Below, in pieces: positions 36,298-45,576 of a DNA stretch of 64,000 nucleotides (position 1 is its first letter; each line of letters opens with the position of its first letter). The DNA comes from DATKRB01 sp963794215. GTDB lineage: Bacteria > Actinomycetota > Acidimicrobiia > Acidimicrobiales > RAAP-2. The stretch spans positions 124,001 to 188,000 of the forward strand of contig CAWCCQ010000004.1 of NCBI GenBank assembly GCA_963794215.1. The letters are read 5' to 3'. The position numbers and the translations under genes were made by a program. The notes under the pieces are model-generated. The model searched no databases. It was not told where the DNA came from and saw nothing but the letters and a program-made list of their open reading frames with translations.

Positions 36298-36433
36298 GGC
36301 CACTCTCCGTTCCCACCAGGAGGTGTGGACAGCGCTGCGCGTCATGCATGCTTAGGGTCCTCCGATAGTTAGTACGCGCGATGTAGAGTGGCCTGGTGGA
36401 GGCCAGCCGAGATGAGCTCCGCGATTCTTCGAG

Positions 36434-37603
36434 GTGGTCCTGCCCCATCTGAACGAGCTGCAACGCCGCGTGGTAGCCGGTGCGATGGCCGAGGCTCTCG
36501 GACGCGGTGGCAAGGGCGCGGTGGCCGAAGCTTCGGGCATGAGCCGCAACACGGTGATCAAGGCCGAACGCGAGGTGAGCGAGGGCATCGAGCCCACAGC
36601 GCGCCAACGTGCGCTCGGTGGCGGCGACATCAAGTCAGAGGACAAGCAGCCCGGCCTGCTCGAGGCCCTCGACGAGCTGGTGCACCCAGCGACCCGGGGC
36701 AACCCGATGTCGTATATGCGCTGGACGTCCAAGTCGACCGGCAAGTTGGCCACCGAGTTGGTGCGCCAGGGCTACAAGACCACCGACGACACGGTCGGGC
36801 GGATCCTGAGGTCCCTCGGGTACTCGCTCCAGGCCCCCTCCAAGCAGAAGGAGGGCACCGCCCATCCCGATCGAGACGCCCAATTCGCCTACCTCAACAC
36901 AGAGGTGGGCCGGTTCATGAAGACGGGCCAGCCGGTGATCAGCGTCGACACCAAGAAAAAGGAGATCGTGGGCGAGTTCTCCAACGGCGGAGCCGAATGG
37001 CACCCCACCGGCGAGCCCACACGCACCAAGACCCATGACTTCGTCGACAAGGATCTGGGCCGGGCTGTCCCTTACGGGGTCTACGACCTGGCCAACGACG
37101 AGGGCTGGGTCTCGGTGGGCGACACCGCCGACACCGCCTCCTTCGCGGTCGAGGCCATCCGACGCTGGTGGTACTCGATGGGAGAGCCTCGGTTCCCCGC
37201 TGCCACCCAGCTGCTCATCACCGCCGATGCCGGCGGGTCCAACGGCTACCGGGTCAAGCTCTGGAAGGTCGAGCTGGCCAAGCTGGCCCAAGAGTGCGGC
37301 CTCGAGATCACCGTGGTGCACTACCCACCGGGAACGTCGAAGTGGAACAGGATCGAGCACAAGATGTTCAGCTTCATCTCCATGAACTGGCGCGGCCGTC
37401 CCCTCGTCTCGTACCGGACCATCGTCGAGCTCATCTCGAACACGACCACGGCCAAGGGGCTCAGGATCCGGGCCGAAGAAGACCTCAATTACTACGAGAC
37501 TGGCACCAAAGTCAGCGCCACCGACCTGGCCGCTGTGCCTCTCACGCCGCACAAGTTCCACGGCGACTGGAACTACACGATTGCGCAATCAGTCAATCGG
37601 TGA
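36434..37603 (+). mobile_element. ISAzo13-family transposase
   Basis: This intact 389-aa transposase has a helix-turn-helix start (GAVAEASGMSRNTVIKAEREV) and the ISAzo13/Rhodopirellula-type DDE domain: VISVDTKKKEIVGEFSNGG with the first Asp, LITADAGGSNGYRVKLWKVEL with the second, and PPGTSKWNRIEHKMFSFISMNWRGRPL with the Glu. The frame is full length, so it may be active. The GTG at 36434 is the likely start. I did not find clear terminal inverted repeats, so the element borders are not defined. Confidence 0.9.
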
Positions 37604-37987
37604 GCCCTTAGGAGAAAACCACGCTCCCGTCTGTCGGGCGTCCCTCTCAAAGGTTGTGGGTGGTCCGGCGTCCCACGGGCGTCACTTTGGGTCGCGCATC
37701 TCCAGTGGCGTGCCCTGCACCCGAGGTTTCACGGTCCGAGGCCGGGGTATCGCTCCTCGAGCCCAACCTTTGACTCGAGGAGAGGAGTTCGGTGAGCTTC
37801 GACGACCGTGTCGCCCCGCAACTTTCTGATCCAGTACCCATCGGACCCGAGCCGGCCCCCCTTGATCCGGACGTTCCCGGCCGCCCACCCGATCCCGTTG
37901 ATTGAGGCTCGGTAAAGGGAGACGGCCTTCTCGAGTCGAACCGCCGGCCACTCGGGTCGGGCGGTCGTTGCGGGTGCGCTGACTGCT
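37604..37987. other. Intergenic region upstream of the SpoIIE-type phosphatase
   Basis: About 385 bases that include the right end of the ISAzo13 element and the promoter region of the phosphatase. No gene, RNA or repeat is supported. Confidence 0.4.
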
Positions 37988-39178
37988 ATGAAGGGCGGGG
38001 ACATGAGCGAGATGCGGCACTTCGGTGGGCTCCTTCGGGCCATGGCCCAGGCTGATCCGGCGGACGTTGTCCAGCTGGTGACGTCCGTAGCCTCTGCGTT
38101 CGAGGGTTGGGACCTGGTGCTCTACTTGGCGGACTTCGAGCAGCAGATCCTCGAGCCGCTCGGCGATCGTGCGGTGCACGCAGAGGTGTCCCACGCCGAA
38201 GAGATAGGGACGACGATCGCCGGTCGGGCCTTCCTCCAGCGCCGGGCGACAACAGCCGAGCGGCCGGACGGCGTTCGGGTGTGGGTGCCGATCATCGAAG
38301 GGTCGGATGCGACAGGGGTGCTCGGCCTCACCGTGCCCCGGTCCGACGACGATGTCCTGGCTGGTTGCGCCGATCTGGGTGTCCTGGCCGGATATCTTCT
38401 GGCAACTCAAGCCCGAGTGACGGACCTGTACGGACTTCATCGCCGACGCAAGGCCATGACCTTGGCCGCCAGCTTGCAGTGGGATCTGCTGCCTCCACTC
38501 ACCCTCGCATCCTCTCGGGTCGTTGTGGCCGGCATGCTGGAGCCGGCGTACGAGGTTGGTGGTGACCTCTTCGACTACGCGTTGAACGGCAACCAGCTCG
38601 AGTTTGCCTTCATGGATTCCATGGGGCACGGACTTCGCTCTGCCCTGGTGGCCGGCTTGGCGGTCGGGTGCTATCGCCACGACCGGCGCGAGGGTCGCTC
38701 GCTCGACTTCACGCACCGGAGCCTCGACGCGGCGATCGCCGAGGAGCACGGTAGTGAGGCCTTTGTCACCGGTCATATTGGCCGATTGGACTTGACCTCC
38801 GGTGACCTGACGTGGATCAACGCGGGGCATCCCAACCCCCTTCTCGTCCGGGCGGGTCGGGTCATTGGATCCCTGGACGGACCCCCGACTCTTCCGTGGG
38901 GTGTTGGTCCGAGCCGGTTCGAGGTGAATGTGGCCTCCCTCCAACCCGGCGACAGCGTCCTCTTCTACACCGACGGAGTCGTCGAGGCGCGGAGCGCTGG
39001 AGGAAGCGACTTCGGCATCGATCGGCTCAGCGATCTCGTCGGCAGGTTTGCCTCGGACGAGATCGCCACACCCCTTATCGTGCGTCACGTCGTGCGGGCC
39101 GTCTTGGACCACCATGGAGGCACGCTGAGTGACGACGCGACCGTGCTGATGGTGCAGTGGTCCGGACACCAGCCATAA
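37988..39178 (+). CDS. SpoIIE/RsbU-type PP2C serine phosphatase
   Basis: This 396-aa protein has an N-terminal GAF-like sensory region (about 20-150) and a C-terminal PP2C phosphatase domain. Metal-site motifs are EPAYEVGGDLFDYA, MDSMGHGLRSALVAGLAVG, INAGHPNPLLV, LFYTDGVVEARS and LSDDATVLMVQW. Such enzymes dephosphorylate STAS-domain anti-sigma factor antagonists. Convergent to it lie an anti-sigma kinase and a STAS antagonist, its likely partners. ATG 37988 is used; ATG 38003 (MSEMRHF) is an alternative. Confidence 0.9.
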   Translation: MKGGDMSEMRHFGGLLRAMAQADPADVVQLVTSVASAFEGWDLVLYLADFEQQILEPLGDRAVHAEVSHAEEIGTTIAGRAFLQRRATTAERPDGVRVWVPIIEGSDATGVLGLTVPRSDDDVLAGCADLGVLAGYLLATQARVTDLYGLHRRRKAMTLAASLQWDLLPPLTLASSRVVVAGMLEPAYEVGGDLFDYALNGNQLEFAFMDSMGHGLRSALVAGLAVGCYRHDRREGRSLDFTHRSLDAAIAEEHGSEAFVTGHIGRLDLTSGDLTWINAGHPNPLLVRAGRVIGSLDGPPTLPWGVGPSRFEVNVASLQPGDSVLFYTDGVVEARSAGGSDFGIDRLSDLVGRFASDEIATPLIVRHVVRAVLDHHGGTLSDDATVLMVQWSGHQP

Positions 39179-39182
39179 AGCG

Positions 39183-39545
39183 TCAGGCGATGACCTCTGT
39201 CCCCCGTGGGATGCCGGCCCGCCTCAGCGTGAACCACACGGTCTTGCCTGGCTGCGGGGTGGTCGGTACGACGCCCCATTCGTCAGCCAACGCGTCGACG
39301 ATGAGCAGCCCTCGGCCCTTTTGATCGTTGGGCTGCGGTCGCTGCTGCACCGGGTCCCCCACGCCACTGTCCGTCACCTCGATTCGGAGGTGGTCATCGA
39401 CCTGCTCGACACGCACGTCGAATCCGGTGGCTGCGTGCACGACGCAGTTGGCCGCGATCTCCGACACCATTACCTCGACAGCATCCCTCACGTCCTGTGG
39501 CGCGCCGGAGACGGCTTCGGCCACGAAATGACGCGCGTGCATCAC
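39183..39545 (-). CDS. Anti-sigma factor HATPase (RsbW-like)
   Basis: This GHKL-type ATPase domain protein (about 120 aa) has an N-box (MVSEIAANCVVHAATGF), a G1 box (DSGVGDP) and a G2 box (KGRGLLIVDALADEWG). Such proteins bind a sigma factor or phosphorylate a STAS antagonist. The start is uncertain: GTG 39545 and the next ATG are used here, but the frame is open upstream. It follows the STAS gene and ends five bases from the convergent phosphatase. No sigma factor gene is adjacent, so the target is unknown. Confidence 0.85.
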   Translation of the reverse strand: MMHARHFVAEAVSGAPQDVRDAVEVMVSEIAANCVVHAATGFDVRVEQVDDHLRIEVTDSGVGDPVQQRPQPNDQKGRGLLIVDALADEWGVVPTTPQPGKTVWFTLRRAGIPRGTEVIA

Positions 39546-39582
39546 CGAGCCAGACCGCGAGAGAACCTGCGGTGAGCGTCGA

Positions 39583-39909
39583 TCATGGTTCGGTCGGCAG
39601 CACGCCGCTCAGGCCGGTGGCTTCGATGATGCGTACCGCAATGCGTGAGGGATTTCTCAGGTGGACGGTCTCGACCTGCTGCGCCACGGCCAGGAACAGG
39701 GCGAGCCCCGAACTGTCGATGAACGCGAGGTTGCTGAGGTCGAAGACGAAATGGTGCGGTCCAGCTGCGGCGATTGGGTCGAGCATCTCGCGGACGGACG
39801 CGATGTTCGAGATGTCGATCTCGCCGTTGATCTCGACGATCACCCTCCCCTCCGCGTCGGTCCAGTGGTTCACCGATGCTCGGGCGCCCGGACGGTCTAG
39901 GTCTTCCAT
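39583..39909 (-). CDS. STAS-domain anti-sigma factor antagonist
   Basis: This 108-aa STAS protein of the SpoIIAA/RsbV type reads VIVEINGEIDISNIASVREML, then FVFDLSNLAFIDSSGLALFL. The Ser in DSSGL is the usual phosphorylation site. It overlaps the end of the truncated phosphatase gene upstream by 13 bases and precedes the HATPase gene, forming a partner-switching set. Confidence 0.9.
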   Translation of the reverse strand: MEDLDRPGARASVNHWTDAEGRVIVEINGEIDISNIASVREMLDPIAAAGPHHFVFDLSNLAFIDSSGLALFLAVAQQVETVHLRNPSRIAVRIIEATGLSGVLPTEP

Positions 39910-40425
39910 GCCAAACCCAGTATGGCGGTGTCGTCTTGAGATTGGTCGGGCAATGCCTCACGCACGACCCTGGTCAGAAGGTCATCTAGTGAGCGATCCC
40001 CCGCGTTAGCTGCCCCACGAAGGCGAGCCAATCCCTCATCGATGCTTTCCCCGCGTCGCTCGATCAGGCCGTCGGTGAAGGCGAGCAACGTGGCCCGAGG
40101 GGGTACGTCGAGTGTGACCGCGTCGTACCGGGAGCCTTCATTGATCCCGACAGGTGGACCGACCGCGGCGGTGACGATCTCGCCACCGGATGGCGAGATG
40201 AGGATTGGGGGTGGGTGCCCCACATTGGCCAGGGTGATCCTATGCCCGTCCACCTCGACGATCGCGCAGAGCACCGTCGCGAATTGGCCGTCCTTCCCGA
40301 TGTGCAGCAGTCCTGACAGCTTCGTCAGGATTTCGGTCGGCGGGTCTCCTTGGGTGGCGTAGGCGCGGATGGCGTAGTGGAGTGAGGCCATCGTCGTCGC
40401 CAAGCCGACCGCGTCTCGGTTACCG
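39897..40425 (-). pseudogene. SpoIIE-type phosphatase, 5'-truncated
   Basis: Only the C-terminal part of a PP2C domain is present: GLATTMASLHYAIRAYATQG, then LANVGHPPPILI, LLAFTDGLIERRGESID and SQDDTAILGLAWK. The N-terminal metal site (EVGGDWYD type) and any sensor region are gone. Homology begins close to the stop codon of the AI-2E gene (40420), so the two sequences seem to have been joined by a deletion or recombination. An ATG at 40391 could allow a partial product, which should be inactive. Confidence 0.75.
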
Positions 40426-41601
40426 CTTGTCGAGGCTCGGAAAGGTGACTTGCTCGAGGACGAGGTGGATGCCGGCGGCGACGGGGATGGCGACGAGAGC
40501 ACCGATGAGCCCGAGCAGCACCCCCCCGACCAGCGTCGCGATCACGACGAGCCCTGGCGAGATGCGTACCGTGTGACGCATGACCCGGGGAGTGAGCAGG
40601 TAGTCCTCGAAGAATCGGTAGCCGATGTAAAAGGCCAGCGTGCCAAGGGCTAGGGGCAGGCTCACCGAAAGTGCGACCGCCGACACGACGATGCCGGCGA
40701 TGGTGGAGCCAACCATGGGAATGAGGTCCAAGACGGCCACGAGGAGGGCAAGCAGGAGCGGGTACGGAACCCCGAAAATCGTGAGCCATACCCACGTGCC
40801 AAGCCCTGCCACGAGCGAGGTGAGAAGGTTCCCGAGTACGAACCCACCCACTCGCGAGAGGACCTCGTCGCTTAGGGCAGCGACCCGCAGCCGCCGCGAG
40901 CGGGGCATGAGACGCAACCAGAAGCTACGCACGGCGGGCAACGCGATCAGAAAGTACACCGTGAGCACGGAGGTGATCACCACGGCACTAATCGCGGAGA
41001 CCACGATTTTGCCGGCTCCGACAACGCCGCCGGCGACTGTGGAAGGGTTGATCGCCTTGGTGAGCTTGCCTGACTTGAGGTCACTCGTCAGGTGGAACTG
41101 CGTGACCAGATGCCCGATCCATCCCTTGCCATTCTCCGCCTCGGCGCGCCATTTGGGCTCGTTGACCTGCAGCTCGTGGATTTCACGACTGATGGGACCC
41201 ACCGCCGCCGCCACAAAGGCGCCGATGAAGGCGAGCACCAACAGCACGACGACAACCACGGCGGCCCAGCGTGGAAATCGACGGGCGGTAAGCCAGGCCA
41301 CTGCCGGGTCAAGGCCGATGGCCAAGAAGAGCGCGAGTCCGATGAGCTCCAGTGCCGTGCCGATGTCGGACACGGCCCGGAACAACACGTAGGCAACGAG
41401 GAGGCCCAGCCCGCCGGTCAGGCCGACGAAGAAGGGATTACGGCGGTTGAGCGGCTTTCCGGGGTGACCTAACGCGCCTTCCTCGGCCACCTCTTCGCGG
41501 CTCGGGACGTCGATGTGCTCGAAGTCATGCCCGTTACCGAGGCCGTCCGACTGGTCGTTGTGGACGACCAGTGACCTGGTGCCGTCACCTTTTGCGGGCA
41601 T
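40420..41601 (-). CDS. AI-2E family permease
   Basis: This polytopic membrane protein (393 aa) has about eight hydrophobic helices and the family signatures DPAVAWLTARRFPRWAAVVVVVL, NLLTSLVAGLGTWVWLTIFGVPYPLLLALLVAVLDLIP and ISPGLVVIATLVGGVLLGLIGALVAIPVAA. The cytosolic N-terminus of about 55 residues is polar. Family members export small molecules or act in Na+/H+ exchange; the substrate here is unknown. The start is ATG 41601. Confidence 0.87.
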   Translation of the reverse strand: MPAKGDGTRSLVVHNDQSDGLGNGHDFEHIDVPSREEVAEEGALGHPGKPLNRRNPFFVGLTGGLGLLVAYVLFRAVSDIGTALELIGLALFLAIGLDPAVAWLTARRFPRWAAVVVVVLLVLAFIGAFVAAAVGPISREIHELQVNEPKWRAEAENGKGWIGHLVTQFHLTSDLKSGKLTKAINPSTVAGGVVGAGKIVVSAISAVVITSVLTVYFLIALPAVRSFWLRLMPRSRRLRVAALSDEVLSRVGGFVLGNLLTSLVAGLGTWVWLTIFGVPYPLLLALLVAVLDLIPMVGSTIAGIVVSAVALSVSLPLALGTLAFYIGYRFFEDYLLTPRVMRHTVRISPGLVVIATLVGGVLLGLIGALVAIPVAAGIHLVLEQVTFPSLDKR

Positions 41602-41614
41602 GTCGATCTCGTTC

Positions 41615-42325
41615 TTAGGCCGGCAGCCGGTGGAGCTTTGCCGCCAGCATCTGACCGGCGGTGTCGGTCCCCTCGCCGACGGCGCCCCCGGCGCGACTCA
41701 GCCCCGCCAATGCCAATCCCTCAACGTGCGTCGCGGATGACTCACCCAGACGCTGCAGCGCTGTAGAGGAGCGTACGGCAGCCCGCTCAGCTGCTCGTGC
41801 CGCGCCCGACCACGTCCGCCTCACCCCCCGACCAGAGCTCATGGCAGCGTCCTTGATGGCGGGCGCGACGCTCGCGGCGCTCGGGCCGACGGCATTCCCG
41901 AACGCCCGTAGTGCCACCGCGCCCGACCCTGTCGTGTCGTGGCGAGCGAAGATCTCTCGCAGTAGTCCGCCCATCAGGCCGACGTCTCTTGCCAGATCGG
42001 CACGGCGCAGTGGTGCATTGCCGAGATCGTCTTGGGCATGCACGTGGTTGGCGTACGACACTGGAAGCATGGAGACAAGGAGCGTGAGCGCTGCGAGCCG
42101 GCGCGCTCTCCCTAGCCCGAGCAACGACCCAGTAACCACCTGAATCTGAGCCGTGCGCACGACCAAGCGCTCAGGGTCCGCGGGGATCCTCAGCTTTGCT
42201 GCGAGCACGGCGCTGACCTGGCCAGAGGTTTTCACCTGGGCCTGGGGGTCTCGGAGCGTCTCGACGCCTCGAACGATGAAGGGGAAAGCGAGCAACGGGA
42301 GGGCGAAGCGGCGGCTGTGCATCAT
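41615..42325 (-). CDS. DoxX-like membrane protein
   Basis: The N-terminal 110 residues are DoxX-like: ALPLLAFPFIVRGVETLRDP, QVVTGSLLGLGRARRLAALTLLVSMLPVSYANH, and DVGLMGGLLREIFARH. A long Ala/Ser/Arg-rich C-terminal extension of about 110 residues follows, predicted helical. It lies 13 bases upstream of the AI-2E gene and is probably co-transcribed with it. The start is ATG 42325 or the adjacent ATG 42322. Confidence 0.75.
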   Translation of the reverse strand: MMHSRRFALPLLAFPFIVRGVETLRDPQAQVKTSGQVSAVLAAKLRIPADPERLVVRTAQIQVVTGSLLGLGRARRLAALTLLVSMLPVSYANHVHAQDDLGNAPLRRADLARDVGLMGGLLREIFARHDTTGSGAVALRAFGNAVGPSAASVAPAIKDAAMSSGRGVRRTWSGAARAAERAAVRSSTALQRLGESSATHVEGLALAGLSRAGGAVGEGTDTAGQMLAAKLHRLPA

Positions 42326-42527
42326 ATTGGGTTGATACCCACATCGGTGCGGCTTCAAGCTCCCGCGCGGAGGGTTGTGACGACAGCCATCGATGCGGCC
42401 TGGGCGAAAGAGTTTCGCCGCGACCTCGGCCGCAGCTCCGAGCAGATGGTGGCCCCGAGGTCATCGAAGAGATCTGCGCTCCGTGGCCGTCCAAAAGGTG
42501 ACTGAGTCAGAATGAGCTGGCAGGCCT

Positions 42528-42898
42528 GACCGTGTCGTCCAATTCGGCCCTACTCGGGACTACCCGGGGGCCGTTGCCTTCCACGGTCGACGTTCGGATG
42601 GGAGACGGTCACCGTAGGCGACGGCGAGACGTTCCGTTACGCGACGATGCGCGACCCGAACGGTGAGGGAGAGCTTGGGGGCATCATGGATGCCGCCGGC
42701 TTCCTCCCAGAAGGCGCATCGGCAGCCTGGTCGATGTACTGGCACACCGACGATGTCGACGAGTCCATCGCTGAGGTGCGTTCCCTCGGTGGGTTGGTCG
42801 TGACGGAGCCCGAGAATACCCCGTACGGCCGCCTCGCAGCGGTGGCGGATTCCGCAGGAGCCCAGTTGAAAATCGCACCGCGTCCATTCTCTAGGTGA
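42528..42898 (+). pseudogene. Glyoxalase/VOC-fold protein remnant
   Basis: The frame RVVQFGPTRDYPGAVAFH shifts near 42580 to STFGWETVTVGDGETFRYATMRDPNGEGELGG, then continues AAWSMYWHTDDVDESIAEVRSLGG and VTEPENTPYGRLAAVADSAGAQLKIAP. This is one complete VOC (glyoxalase/bleomycin-resistance) domain with a frameshift near its first strand. An ATG at 42647 could start a C-terminal piece. Upstream sequence for a start codon is unclear, so it is called a broken gene. Confidence 0.65.
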
Positions 42899-43421
42899 GG
42901 CCGATGCGGAGAGGTCGAGGCGGTCGAGAGAGGCCAACGGGACTGCGAGATGCCCCGTTCCACACGGCCGGCGATTTCTTCCCCGTTGTTCCCCGCTTCG
43001 TCCCCTCTCATCCTCACTAATCTGTGGTTGACGGGTGCGAACACGGGAGAACCCCCGACGAGGACCCTGTCGAGGTGAGCCGGCATCGTTCCTCGAAGGC
43101 GGGCACGCCCGTCGTCGACGCTGGGGAGGGGTTGGTGCCCTCCCCCAAGCGACGGGTGCCGTCCCGAAGCGGCGGGGGAGTGGGTCTGTCGCGCGCTTCC
43201 CTGGGGCCGTCCTGGGGTTGATCCACTTCCGATGGGCCGTCGCCACAAGCAACGCCGCGGCTAAGCCGGGGTCGACCGAACTCGGTGCACAGGACTGCCG
43301 CCACGCCTGACCGGCAAGATCAGGTTACGGAGCGAGTGCGTCCTGTGGGTGGCCCGGACGTAACAAGTACGTGAATCCTGGGGGAACGGGTCCTTGACCC
43401 GCCGAATCGCGCCACGTGCTC
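42899..43421. other. Region without a recognised gene
   Basis: About 520 bases between the VOC remnant and the repeat before the tyrosine phosphatase. No coding frame with protein character, RNA gene or clear terminator is seen. Confidence 0.4.
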
Positions 43422-43475
43422 GTGGAGCTGTCCGCGCCATGATGGCCAGTGGAGCTGTCCGCGCCATGATGGCCA
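43422..43475 (+). repeat. Perfect 27-bp tandem duplication before the tyrosine phosphatase start
   Basis: Two identical, directly adjacent 27-base units (43422-43448 and 43449-43475) begin GTGGAGCTGTCCGCGCCATG and end GATGGCCA. The second ends one base before the ATG at 43477. The unit length is a whole number of codons. Confidence 0.95.
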
Positions 43476-43476
43476 T

Positions 43477-44226
43477 ATGCCGACCCGTGATCGCCTCCTG
43501 CCCCTCGTCGGGGCGTACAACTTCCGGGACCTCGGGGGATACCCGACCGTTGACGGTCGAGTCACGCGCTGGGGCACGCTCTACCGCAGCGACACGCTGC
43601 ACGAGTTGACGCCAGCCGACCTCGAGGTCCTCCGTGGCCTTGGGCTGGCGAGCGTCATCGACCTGCGGACCGCCAGCGAAGTCGAGCAGACAGGTCGAGG
43701 ACCGTTGGCGGCGGAACCCATCCGGTACCTGCATCTCTCGGTGATGCAGGAAGGGATCAGCCAGGGCGAGGATGCGCGGTCTCTCGCCGACATCGAGCTC
43801 GCGGTCCTGTACCTTGAATGGCTCCATTCGGGACGCAAGGCGCTGGTAGATGCGCTCACGATGGTCGCGGACGCGTCGGCGCATCCTCTGGTCTTTCACT
43901 GCGCTGCCGGCAAGGACCGAACCGGGGTGCTGGCGGCTCTCGTGCTGGACATCTTGGGAGTCGACCGGCAGCTCATCGTGGATGACTACGTGCTCACCGC
44001 CAGCCGGCTCGACCGCATTCGGGCGCGGCAACGGAGCGACCCGGAGACTGCCAAGAGAATGGCCGAGGCACCCCACTTGTTCGCCGTGAAGGCAGCGACC
44101 ATGGAGACCTTCCTCGGCGGGCTGCACGAACGATATGGGGGCGCACGTGAGTGGGCGCTGGCCGCGGGAGTCTCGGCTGCCGCCGTCGACGCGTTGTCCG
44201 AACAGCTGGTGGACCCAGGTTCCTGA
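43477..44226 (+). CDS. Tyrosine/serine protein phosphatase (PTP fold)
   Basis: This 249-aa phosphatase of the bacterial MptpB-like/DSP type has the family start YNFRDLGGYPTVDGRVTRWGTLYRSD and the active-site P-loop VFHCAAGKDRTGVLAALVLD (CxxGxxRT). A VIDLRTASEVE strand precedes it. Such enzymes act on phosphotyrosine, phosphoserine or phosphoinositides. A perfect 27-bp tandem duplication lies just ahead of the ATG, leaving no ordinary Shine-Dalgarno. Confidence 0.9.
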   Translation: MPTRDRLLPLVGAYNFRDLGGYPTVDGRVTRWGTLYRSDTLHELTPADLEVLRGLGLASVIDLRTASEVEQTGRGPLAAEPIRYLHLSVMQEGISQGEDARSLADIELAVLYLEWLHSGRKALVDALTMVADASAHPLVFHCAAGKDRTGVLAALVLDILGVDRQLIVDDYVLTASRLDRIRARQRSDPETAKRMAEAPHLFAVKAATMETFLGGLHERYGGAREWALAAGVSAAAVDALSEQLVDPGS

Positions 44227-44270
44227 GTCAGCGCGTGCTGTCGGTGGTCGCCCGCACGTATCGTGGCCCC

Positions 44271-45032
44271 GTGACGCGTGGCTGGGATGCGGCAAGCTAC
44301 GACCGGGTCGGGGGGCCGATGACGGCGATGGCTGCAGAGGTGCTCGACCGCGTGCCGCTCTTGGGCACCGAGGTGGTGCTTGACGCCGGCTGTGGAACCG
44401 GCCGGGTGACTGAGCTCCTGCTCGACCGGCTGCCGCATGGTCGGGTGGTCGCCGCTGACGCCGATCCTGACATGGTGCGCGTCGCCCGAGCGAATCTCGG
44501 AGATCGAGCCAAGGTGCTCCTCGTCGATCTTCTCCAACTGCGCCTGGACGATCCCGTCGACGTGGTGTTCTCCACGGCGACGTTCCACTGGGTGCTCGAC
44601 CATGAACGACTCTTCGCCCGTCTCTACGACGCGCTGCGTCCCGGCGGTCACCTGGTCGCCCAGTGCGGTGGTCGGGGGAATATCTCGGAGCTTCGTCGCG
44701 TGGCGGACGAAGTGGCCACTGAGGTTCCCTTCTCTGCGTGGTTCGAGACCTGGGAGCCGTCGTGGTTCTATGCAGGGCCCGAGGAGACGGCCCAGCGGTT
44801 ATCGGCTGCCGGATTCGGCCACGTGCGGACCTGGCTCGTGCCGCACCCGGTCGTACCGGACGATCCGGCCGAGTATCTGTCCACGGTGACGCTCGGGACC
44901 CACGTCCAACGCCTTCCGGACCCTCTGCGTGCGCCTTTTGTCGAGTTGGTCATGCGGCGGCTCACTTCGCCGGTCACGGTCGACTACGTCCGGCTCAACA
45001 TCGACGCTCGACGTCCCGAACGTACCGACTGA
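44271..45032 (+). CDS. SAM-dependent methyltransferase (class I)
   Basis: This 253-aa protein has motif I VVLDAGCGTGRVTELLL, the acidic loop AADADPDMVRVAR, VVFSTATFHWVLDHE and a post-I region ALRPGGHLVAQCGG. It resembles trans-aconitate methyltransferase and malonyl-ACP methyltransferase-like enzymes. The substrate cannot be read from sequence. GTG 44271 starts VTRGWDAASYDRVG, the usual N-terminus of this group. It follows the phosphatase on the same strand. Confidence 0.87.
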   Translation: MTRGWDAASYDRVGGPMTAMAAEVLDRVPLLGTEVVLDAGCGTGRVTELLLDRLPHGRVVAADADPDMVRVARANLGDRAKVLLVDLLQLRLDDPVDVVFSTATFHWVLDHERLFARLYDALRPGGHLVAQCGGRGNISELRRVADEVATEVPFSAWFETWEPSWFYAGPEETAQRLSAAGFGHVRTWLVPHPVVPDDPAEYLSTVTLGTHVQRLPDPLRAPFVELVMRRLTSPVTVDYVRLNIDARRPERTD

Positions 45033-45069
45033 CTACGGACGAGGTTCCGTAGAAGCGGTCGCGAGCCGC

Positions 45070-45576
45070 TTACGGTGAGCGTCGCCACCTCGTGGCCAGG
45101 GATCGGAGGACGGCATCAACGGAAAAGTCACCCGTGCCGAGGATCGCCACGGTGAGAGCCAGTGCGGCGAGAGCGACGTTGAGCTCATAACCGCCCCCGA
45201 CCGCGTTCGACACGATTCCGTTGTGCCACGTCACCGTCGCCATGGCGATGACCATGTCGCCGAACAGACCCAAAGCAGCGAGCCTTCCCAGGAAGCCGAC
45301 GCCGACCCCGATTCCTCCGAAGAACTCGATAATGCCGCTCAACACTGCGAAGAACTTGGCCGGATGCAAGTGTGCGACGGTGTCAAAGAACACGGTCTGT
45401 CCGTGGATTCCCGAGCTCCCAAATGCCCCGAAGAGCGTGCTCGCGCCGTGGTAGATGAAGATCCAGGCCAGTCCGATCCGAACTGCGAGGAGCGCGACAT
45501 TTCGGGCAAGGCGTGCGTCGCGCGTTGCGCGAAGCCAGTCGGCTCCTCGTCGAACCCCTGGCGTGAGCGCGGTCAC
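45070..45576 (-). CDS. DoxX family membrane protein
   Basis: This 168-aa protein has four hydrophobic helices in the DoxX pattern: AVRIGLAWIFIYHGASTLFGAFG, VLSGIIEFFGGIGVGVGFLGRLAALGLFGDMVIAM, and ELNVALAALALTVAILGTGDFSVD. DoxX proteins are poorly defined; some are linked to thiol or quinone redox chemistry. It stands alone and is convergent with the methyltransferase gene. Confidence 0.87.
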   Translation of the reverse strand: MTALTPGVRRGADWLRATRDARLARNVALLAVRIGLAWIFIYHGASTLFGAFGSSGIHGQTVFFDTVAHLHPAKFFAVLSGIIEFFGGIGVGVGFLGRLAALGLFGDMVIAMATVTWHNGIVSNAVGGGYELNVALAALALTVAILGTGDFSVDAVLRSLATRWRRSP

